Shown: in pieces, positions 58,516 to 64,000 of the stretch
How positions within the stretch are numbered: the stretch's first letter is position 1
Layout: each line of letters opens with the position of its first letter
NCBI GenBank assembly: GCA_039821555.1
Contig: JBCBNX010000009.1
Location: 62,001 to 126,000 of the forward strand
DNA length: 64,000 nucleotides
Origin: Bacteroidota bacterium
GTDB lineage: Bacteria; Bacteroidota; Rhodothermia; Rhodothermales; Rubricoccaceae
Direction of reading: 5' to 3'
Translations under genes and position numbers: made by a program
The notes under the pieces: model-generated
Told to the model about the DNA's origin: nothing
Databases searched by the model: none
Seen by the model: only the letters and a program-made list of their open reading frames with translations

Positions 58516-60024
58516 TCACTCCCCGAGCGCACCGAGGAGCCGCCCCATCAGCCCGTCGAACGAGCCGTTGCTCATCACGAGCGCGAGGTCGCCAGGGCGG
58601 AGTTCGGCGAGCAGGTCGGGCAGGAGCGCGTCGACACTCTCGTAGGCAGCGGCGGGCGTGCCGCGGCGCGTGATCTCGGCGGCGACGGCCTGCGGGTCAA
58701 GGAAGTCGGCGGGGTCGTCGTTGTGGCGCAGCGGCGGCGTCTTGAGGAAGACCGCGTCGGCGGCGTCGAAGGACTCGGCGTAGCGAGCCTCGAAGAGCTT
58801 GCGGCGGGACGAGTTGCTGCGCGGCTCGAACACGGCCACGAGGCGGCGCGCCGCCCAGCGCTCGCGGACGGCGTCGAGCGTCTTCGCCACGGCTGTCGGG
58901 TGGTGCGCGAAGTCGTCCACCACCAGCACGCCGCCGGGTTGCCCCTTCACCTCTTGTCGCCGCTGCATGCCGCGGAACGTCGCCAATCCAGCCGCGACCT
59001 CGTCAGGCGACAGCCCCTCGGCGAGCGCGAGCGCGGACACGGCGAGCGCGTTCATGCGGTTGTGCGCGCCGCTCATCGGCAGGAAGACCTCCGCGACGGT
59101 CGCGCCGTCCACGACGAGGTCGAAGCGCTGGCCGCCCTCTCCAGCCCGGGCGTTCTGCGCCGTCACGTCGTTGCCCGCGTCGAGGCCAAACGTGCGCACG
59201 GCGGCCGTGGTATGGTCGGCGAGCGCGCGGACGTGTGGGTCGTCGCCGTTGAGGACGAGCGTGCCAGGTACCCCTGTGACCGGGCTGCCGTAGGTGCCAA
59301 CGAGCGCGGCGAAGGCCTCGAACGCGGCGCGGTAGTCGTCCCAGTCGTCGTAGATGTCAGCGTGGTCGAACTCTAGCGAGGTCACGATCGCGTCGGTGGG
59401 CCGGTAGAGCAGCATCTTCGGGCGCTTGTCGAAGTAGGCACTGTCGTACTCGTCGCCCTCGATGACAAAGTGCGGCCCGCTGCCGACGGCGCACGTCCGG
59501 TCGAGACCTGCCATCACGCCGCCGACGAGGAAGCTAGGGGCGCGGCCGGCCTCGCGGAGCACGTGCGCGAGCAGCCCCGTGGTCGTCGTCTTCCCGTGCG
59601 TCCCGGCCACGACGAGGCTCCGGCGCTGCTGCAAGAAGACGTGCGCGAGCGCGCCCGGCAACGAAGTCTGGACGAGGCCGTGGTCGCGGGCGTAGGCGGC
59701 CTCCGGGTGCGTCGGCGTGCAGGCGTTGCCAACGACGGTGAGGCTCGGTGCCCCCCGCTCAGACGTGGGTGCGAGGTGCGCGGGGTCGTAGCCTTCGAGC
59801 ACGCGAATGCCAAGACGATCAAGTCGCGTGCTCATCGGCGGGTAGGCGGCGGCATCGCTGCCGCGGACGGCATAGCCTGCCTCGCGTAGCAGTTCGGCGA
59901 GCGCACCCATGCCCTTGCCGCAGATGCCGATGAGATACACATCGTCGAGCGCGGCGGGCGAGGGCAGCGGCGGGCGGTCGAAGATCCGGAGGGTGGCGTC
60001 GGGGTAGTCGGCGAGCGGGCGCAC
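58516..60024 (-). CDS. mpl: UDP-N-acetylmuramate:L-alanyl-gamma-D-glutamyl-meso-diaminopimelate ligase
   Basis: Peptidoglycan-recycling ligase that attaches the recovered tripeptide to UDP-MurNAc. The 502 residues show Y-L-I-G-I-C-G-K-G-M-G-A-L-A, the ATP loop V-V-A-G-T-H-G-K-T-T-T-T, F-V-I-E-G-D-E-Y-D-S-A-Y-F-D-K-R-P-K (Mpl-specific), S-L-E-F-D-H-A-D-I-Y and D-D-F-A-H-H-P-T-A-V. The F-D-K-R-P-K segment separates Mpl from MurC. The visible start is GTG at 60024, with about 28 residues before the Rossmann motif. It is 36 bases upstream of the BtuF-like gene and 60 bases after the photolyase gene on the same strand. Confidence 0.95.
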   Translation of the reverse strand: MRPLADYPDATLRIFDRPPLPSPAALDDVYLIGICGKGMGALAELLREAGYAVRGSDAAAYPPMSTRLDRLGIRVLEGYDPAHLAPTSERGAPSLTVVGNACTPTHPEAAYARDHGLVQTSLPGALAHVFLQQRRSLVVAGTHGKTTTTGLLAHVLREAGRAPSFLVGGVMAGLDRTCAVGSGPHFVIEGDEYDSAYFDKRPKMLLYRPTDAIVTSLEFDHADIYDDWDDYRAAFEAFAALVGTYGSPVTGVPGTLVLNGDDPHVRALADHTTAAVRTFGLDAGNDVTAQNARAGEGGQRFDLVVDGATVAEVFLPMSGAHNRMNALAVSALALAEGLSPDEVAAGLATFRGMQRRQEVKGQPGGVLVVDDFAHHPTAVAKTLDAVRERWAARRLVAVFEPRSNSSRRKLFEARYAESFDAADAVFLKTPPLRHNDDPADFLDPQAVAAEITRRGTPAAAYESVDALLPDLLAELRPGDLALVMSNGSFDGLMGRLLGALGE

Positions 60025-60084
60025 GAGACGAGGCGAGCGTGGTGGGAGGTAGTGAGAGGAAAGGTATGGACGCCGCCAGCACGC

Positions 60085-61725
60085 TCACCGTCCGTCTTGC
60101 TCGAAAAGCGGGGCGGGACCAGGTCGCTGGGGCGGCTTCGGGCGCGTCCGTTTTGACGTCGACCCGTTGGATCTCCACGTCCGAGACGACGGCGAGCGCC
60201 GCGAGCCGTGCCGGGCGTAGACGGCGTCGGCGAGGGCTTTCGTCTCCGGGCGGCGCTTGATGGCGTAGTAGTCGGCCTTCATCGCCTTCGAGGACGCGGC
60301 CCAGTCGACGAGCGGGGCCGGATAGCCGTCTACGGGGTGATCGTGGTGGTAGAGGATCGACAGCGCCGGGACGTCGGCGAGTTCGGGGATCCACTGCTTC
60401 ACGAACCGCGCCTCGGGGTCGTGGTCGGCGAGTTGCTTGTGCGGCGAGTAGACGCGGAGCTGGTTGATGCCGACAACGCCCGCCTGCATCTGCGTCTGCG
60501 AGATATGGATGCCGGGGACGTAGTCGGCCCAGCGCTGCGCGAGCGGGTAGAGCGTCGTGCGCCAGCCGATGCGGAGGCTGTGGACGGCGGCGCTCGTCAC
60601 CATCGCACGCATGCGAAAGTTGAGGAAGCCCGTCGCGGCGAGGCAGCGCATGCAGGCGTCCACGAGCGGCCAGCCCGTCCGACCCACGAGCCACGCGTCG
60701 AGGTGGTGGTCGCCCGGTGTGGGGAGCGCAGCGTAGGCAGCGTTGAGCGGCGCGAACTCCATCTGCGGCTCCGATTCGAGGCGCTGCACGAAGTGGTCGC
60801 GCCAGTGAAGGCGGCTCAGGAAGCTCCGCAGCGACTTGCGCCAGCGCCCGGCGTCGGGATGACCGATCTGCGCGAGTTCGAGGATGCGCTGCTCGGTCGC
60901 GGCGTAGGCCTGCCGCCCGGTGAGCGTTCCCCAGGCGAGGTGCACCGAGAGCCGCGAGCCGCACCGGAACGCCGTGTTGGGCGACGAGATACCGCCGGAG
61001 TAGCACAGCCCACGCCGATTGAGGAAGTCATCGAGGGTGGTCTGCGCCTCCGTCTCGCTGACCGCCTGCCGGTGCGCTTGCTGCGCCTCCGTGAGCGGAT
61101 GGCCGAGTGCCGCGGGCACGGCGACCGGCGCTTCGGCAGAATCGTCGAGGAGCGCCGCGACGGATGCTTCGAGCGCACGGGCGACCTCGGGGACCTGGAT
61201 ACGTTGGAGCGCCTCCGCATCGGGCGCGGCGAGCGGGCCGTCGGCCATGAACTGCTTCCAGCGCTTCGTGCGTGCGTCGCGGTCTCGCAACGGACGGAAG
61301 ACGCCCGTCTGCCGATGCTCGTGCAGCGCGATGCCCTGCGCCTTGGCCCACCGCCGCACGGCCTTGTCGCGCGTGAACGTCACGTCTGATCCGTATTCCT
61401 CGTGCGCGTGGATCGCCGCGATGCTATCGCCCGCCTCCGTGAGTGCCGCGTACAGCCGATCGAAGGCCTCGACGGCGTCGGCGTGTAGGACGAGCACATC
61501 GCCGCCGTGCGTGCGGAGCCGGGCGCGGAGGTCGGCGAGCGCCTCGGCCCAGGCGGCTACGTGCAGCGGCCCCGTCTCCTCGGCGTTCAGAATCGCCGGC
61601 TCGACGCAGAACACGGGCAGCACGGTCGTCCGCCGTGCCTCGGCCTCGGCGAGGGCCGCACACAGCGCAGGGTTGTCAGCAAAGCGGAAGTCTTGCTTGA
61701 GCCACCAGAGAACCGGCGCGTACAT
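60085..61725 (-). CDS. Photolyase/cryptochrome family FAD protein
   Basis: A 546-residue flavoprotein. The N-terminal Rossmann-like antenna domain starts P-V-L-W-W-L-K-Q-D-F-R-F-A-D-N-P-A-L. The helical FAD domain has S-F-L-S-R-L-H-W-R-D-H-F, then R-T-G-W-P-L-V-D-A-C-M-R-C-L-A-A-T-G-F and L-N-F-R-M-R-A-M-V. In classical CPD photolyases the last stretch reads W-M-H-N-R-x-R-M; here L-N-F-R replaces H-N-R, placing it in a distinct subfamily whose repair activity is unclear. The C-terminal 45 residues are a basic Pro/Ser/Arg tail. Likely DNA repair or light sensing. Confidence 0.87.
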   Translation of the reverse strand: MYAPVLWWLKQDFRFADNPALCAALAEAEARRTTVLPVFCVEPAILNAEETGPLHVAAWAEALADLRARLRTHGGDVLVLHADAVEAFDRLYAALTEAGDSIAAIHAHEEYGSDVTFTRDKAVRRWAKAQGIALHEHRQTGVFRPLRDRDARTKRWKQFMADGPLAAPDAEALQRIQVPEVARALEASVAALLDDSAEAPVAVPAALGHPLTEAQQAHRQAVSETEAQTTLDDFLNRRGLCYSGGISSPNTAFRCGSRLSVHLAWGTLTGRQAYAATEQRILELAQIGHPDAGRWRKSLRSFLSRLHWRDHFVQRLESEPQMEFAPLNAAYAALPTPGDHHLDAWLVGRTGWPLVDACMRCLAATGFLNFRMRAMVTSAAVHSLRIGWRTTLYPLAQRWADYVPGIHISQTQMQAGVVGINQLRVYSPHKQLADHDPEARFVKQWIPELADVPALSILYHHDHPVDGYPAPLVDWAASSKAMKADYYAIKRRPETKALADAVYARHGSRRSPSSRTWRSNGSTSKRTRPKPPQRPGPAPLFEQDGR

Positions 61726-61869
61726 GACGACAAGAAGCGATAGAGGAGAAACGAGCGCCTACGACGTTGGTCAACGGAACAGGTTCGCTGCACGTCTTCA
61801 CCAATCCCCTTGCGCCTAAGCATCGTCTCACCTAGCCTCTCAGTAACCCTCGCCACTGATCTAAGCCCG

Positions 61870-62763
61870 ATGCCCTCCCTACCTGCCGCCTCTTGGCTTT
61901 GCTGTGCAATGCTCGCGACTTCGCTTGGCAGCGCTCATGCTCAAGAGACGTGCTCGCTCGGCAAAGGCCTCGTTCTTCTCAACACGTCACCGCCCACTGA
62001 TTCGATTCGGGTGCACAACTTTGTGAGCGAGCCAGAGGAATATGTCGTCGAGCGACGAGTGAATGCGGATGGAGACTCTGTCGCGTGGCGGATGCCCCGA
62101 GAAGTAGCGCGCACCCTGTTGTTCTATCAGCCACCCGGGTACGGCACTTCTGACTCAGCTGTGGTACCCGTCGAAGCACTTGGCGGAGAACTAGAGCCGG
62201 TCACCTTTCCATTTTACGGCGGGCCTGCCTACACGACGTTCAGCGACTCTGTCTGGTTCAGTCCATTCGCTCATAGGCCACACAAATCTGCGTTCGGTCT
62301 TCGCTGGGTCGGTGAGCGAGGGAAGTGGCTGCATGTTGTCGTCCATGAGGAATCCGATACAACGTTGTGGATCCGAGACGAGCGATACGTAGCTGCGTTC
62401 ACCTGGGAAGAGCTATACCACTCGAGCACCCTCGTTGGACGCGCTGCGTCATGGATCCAGACTGAAAACGGGCCAAGGACAGTGTTTGACGCCGATGGCT
62501 TCCCCGTCTACGAACAACCCGTGCGTATTCAACCAGATGACGCCGCTGAGGCGGTTGAAGCGAGAGGCGAGGACTGCTTCCGCGTTAAGGATGTGCAAGG
62601 CGACTGGCTACGCGTCAGTCCGCTCGACTGCCGACTTCGTGTCCGCCCCGTCACCCAGGCGACTGGTTGGATCAGATGGTGCCGCGGGGACCAGCAGCTA
62701 GCGTTCCCAACGTTCGACCAGGGCTATGTCGGACTGATCGACGAGCGCAAAGGAGGCCGGTGA
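61870..62763 (+). CDS. Exported protein of unknown function
   Basis: A 297-residue protein. ATG at 61870 gives a signal peptide (L-P-A-A-S-W-L-C-C-A-M-L-A-T-S-L-G-S-A-H-A-Q, about 4-25); an in-frame ATG at 61810 would add 20 residues. The mature part is Trp/Glu-rich. F-P-F-Y-G-G-P-A-Y, G-K-W-L-H-V-V-V-H-E and D-W-L-R-V-S-P-L-D-C resemble SH3b-like or two-strand repeat segments, with a few cysteines. No T9SS tail is present. Composition is less GC-rich than neighbours. It ends one base before the convergent T9SS gene stop. No family recognised. Confidence 0.7.
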   Translation: MPSLPAASWLCCAMLATSLGSAHAQETCSLGKGLVLLNTSPPTDSIRVHNFVSEPEEYVVERRVNADGDSVAWRMPREVARTLLFYQPPGYGTSDSAVVPVEALGGELEPVTFPFYGGPAYTTFSDSVWFSPFAHRPHKSAFGLRWVGERGKWLHVVVHEESDTTLWIRDERYVAAFTWEELYHSSTLVGRAASWIQTENGPRTVFDADGFPVYEQPVRIQPDDAAEAVEARGEDCFRVKDVQGDWLRVSPLDCRLRVRPVTQATGWIRWCRGDQQLAFPTFDQGYVGLIDERKGGR

Positions 62764-62764
62764 C

Positions 62765-64000
62765 TTACAGCACCGTAACCCGCGTGTGCACGATGTCGGT
62801 GTCGCTCTGCACCCGCAGCGTGTAAGTCCCAGGCGGTAAGCCACGAACGTCGAGCGTCGCGTCGCCCGGCACAACCGTAGCCGTGCGCACCCGGCGGCCC
62901 AGCACGTCGAGCACGTCGATGCGGAGCGGGGTCGTGCTGGGCGCGTCGAGACGCAGGTGGAGCAGGTCGCGCGTGGGGTTGGGGTAGACTTCGGCGATAC
63001 GGAGTGCTGGGGCAGTCGGCACGGGCGCGTCGGTGCTCACCCGTACGCCCTCGACCTCGACGAACCGGGCCTGGGCGGCGCGCTCGGCGTCGTGGCTCGC
63101 CACCGCCACGCCGAGGTAGACGACCGCGTCCGCCTCGATCTGCGCGGTCGCACACGGCCGTAGCGGCTTCTCCCCTGCCGCCACGAGCATCCGCACCGTC
63201 GAGCCGACACGTTCGAGCGCAAGGCGGTCGGGCATCGCCCCGGCGTCGCACGGGAGCACACGGCCCGCGTCGCCTTCGGTAGGGCGCACGCGGAGGCTGG
63301 GCGTGCCGTCGGTACCTACCTGAGCGAACGCCATCGCGTCGCGACCTCGTAGCCCGGCCCGCAGCATCACGCCCGCGACGGCGTCCGGCGGCCCGGTGAG
63401 CGCGTCGAGCCTCGCTTCGAAGACCCCGTTGCCGTCGAGGCGTTGGTAGGCGAAGCGGGCGTAGTCGCGGGTGCTGTCGGGAGCGAGGCCAGTGCCGGTG
63501 AGCGTCAGCGTACCGTCCTGCCAGTCGGCGTCGCCGGGGGTGCGGGTGCCGAGGTCGCGCGTGTGCCAGCCCTCGGGCAGGCCATGCGGCGTCTCGGCGT
63601 GCAGGATCACGTCGCGCACGGTGGTGACGCCCACCGGGTCGGTAGCGGTGAGGCGGACGCGGTAGCCGACGTAGTCGCCGGGGATGCCGTGGTCGGGAAT
63701 CGGGAATAGCACCGACGGCCCCTCGGCCTCGAAGACGTCCGGGTGCTCGTGGATGTCGTGGAGTTGGAGCACGTCCCAGCGGACGGTCACCGCCTCGCCC
63801 TCGGGGTCGCGCACGTCGGCATCGAGGCGCACCGCACCGCCGATGGGCACGGTCGTGCCGTCCTCGGGCCGAAGCGCGACCACCAGCGGCGGCGCGGAGC
63901 CGACCACCACGTCGAGGAAGTAGCGCGCTGAGGCTCCCTCAGGGTCGGTCACCACGAGCGTGGCGGTGTACGCGCCCGGCTCGGCGTAGGTATGCGTCGG
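62765..64000 (-). CDS. T9SS cargo with PKD-like domains (partial, N-terminus beyond window)
   Basis: The open frame continues to the right edge, where it reads H-T-Y-A-E-P-G-A-Y-T-A-T-L-V-V-T-D-P-E-G, the end of a PKD domain. The true start is therefore outside; the GTG at 63955 is internal. At least 411 residues are visible. A second PKD/cadherin-like domain (D-V-R-D-P-E-G-E-A-V-T-V-R-W-D) follows, then a concanavalin-like region (G-L-P-E-G-W-H-T-R-D-L-G, G-V-M-L-R-A-G-L-R-G) as in surface glycan-binding proteins. The sorting domain has V-Y-P-N-P-T-R-D, V-L-G-R-R-V and P-G-T-Y-T-L, ending R-V-T-V-L. Exported and surface-exposed; ligand unknown. Confidence 0.87.
   Translation of the reverse strand, partial: PTHTYAEPGAYTATLVVTDPEGASARYFLDVVVGSAPPLVVALRPEDGTTVPIGGAVRLDADVRDPEGEAVTVRWDVLQLHDIHEHPDVFEAEGPSVLFPIPDHGIPGDYVGYRVRLTATDPVGVTTVRDVILHAETPHGLPEGWHTRDLGTRTPGDADWQDGTLTLTGTGLAPDSTRDYARFAYQRLDGNGVFEARLDALTGPPDAVAGVMLRAGLRGRDAMAFAQVGTDGTPSLRVRPTEGDAGRVLPCDAGAMPDRLALERVGSTVRMLVAAGEKPLRPCATAQIEADAVVYLGVAVASHDAERAAQARFVEVEGVRVSTDAPVPTAPALRIAEVYPNPTRDLLHLRLDAPSTTPLRIDVLDVLGRRVRTATVVPGDATLDVRGLPPGTYTLRVQSDTDIVHTRVTVL

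Noticed and set aside
1..64000. Prophage, IS element or integrative island
   Set aside because: No integrase, transposase, capsid or tRNA-anchored direct repeats were seen; the single tRNA is flanked by ordinary chromosomal genes.

Overview
The window is about 64 kb of high-GC, gene-dense bacterial chromosome with no phage, transposase or plasmid genes. The best fit is a Rhodothermota (Rhodothermia) bacterium, the high-GC deep branch near Bacteroidota (Salinibacter, Rhodothermus and Rubricoccus relatives). Reasons: at least seven exported proteins end in type IX secretion (T9SS) sorting domains of the 'YPNP...GxVxxLxG' kind; a PorV-type outer-membrane protein sits with a TonB-dependent receptor; Rho carries a long basic/acidic N-terminal extension; Mpl and YpdA are present; and several starts are preceded by Bacteroidetes-type TAnnTTT(G/C) -7 boxes instead of strong Shine-Dalgarno sites. 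Genus cannot be settled by reading alone.

Layout. 1-3.4 kb: a cut-off sirtuin deacylase, a BatD-like membrane protein and a DUF58 protein on the minus strand, diverging from purQ across an octamer-repeat intergenic region. 3.4-11.1 kb: a T9SS cargo, an SRPBCC protein, rarA, a YdeI-family protein and a large CotH/lamin-tail T9SS cargo. 11.3-17.5 kb: translation genes infC-rpmI-rplT, then pheS and pheT, with pheS bracketed by two 87-bp MITE-like repeats and pheS/pheT separated by an SMI1/KNR4 gene. 17.6-20.5 kb: coiled-coil gene, zapA, a structured untranslated region ending in a terminator (candidate small RNA), rny. 20.5-25.3 kb: a translationally coupled T9SS cargo/small protein pair, lhgO, a PTP/ArsC-like protein, tadA, ypdA.

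25.3-33.8 kb is the most system-like block: promoter, TonB-dependent receptor, 1166-residue T9SS cargo and PorV-like protein in one minus-strand operon. 34-39.8 kb: serA, tandem rhodanese, DUF423, an acidic protein, malQ. 39.8-44 kb: two further T9SS cargos, one an M43 metalloprotease. 44.2-48.7 kb: treZ, a CaiB-type CoA transferase, an aldo/keto reductase and a TerB-like protein. 48.8-52.2 kb: rho with a long leader, a LuxR-type response regulator and an initiator tRNA. 52.3-64 kb: DUF1015 plus a second short serA, an acyltransferase, an exported aminopeptidase P, a membrane protein, a BtuF-like binding protein, mpl, a photolyase/cryptochrome, an exported orphan and a T9SS cargo running off the right end.

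The main themes are housekeeping (translation, cell division, RNA decay, peptidoglycan recycling, serine and purine synthesis, alpha-glucan/trehalose metabolism) interleaved with a large surface/secreted T9SS repertoire. Unexplained structure lies mostly in the spacers: octamer arrays in two divergent promoter regions, several short tandem duplications, paired MITE-like elements, an ATA-initiated infC, an untranslated RNA candidate, and long leaders before rho and the TonB-receptor operon. All identifications are by reading motifs; no searches were run.
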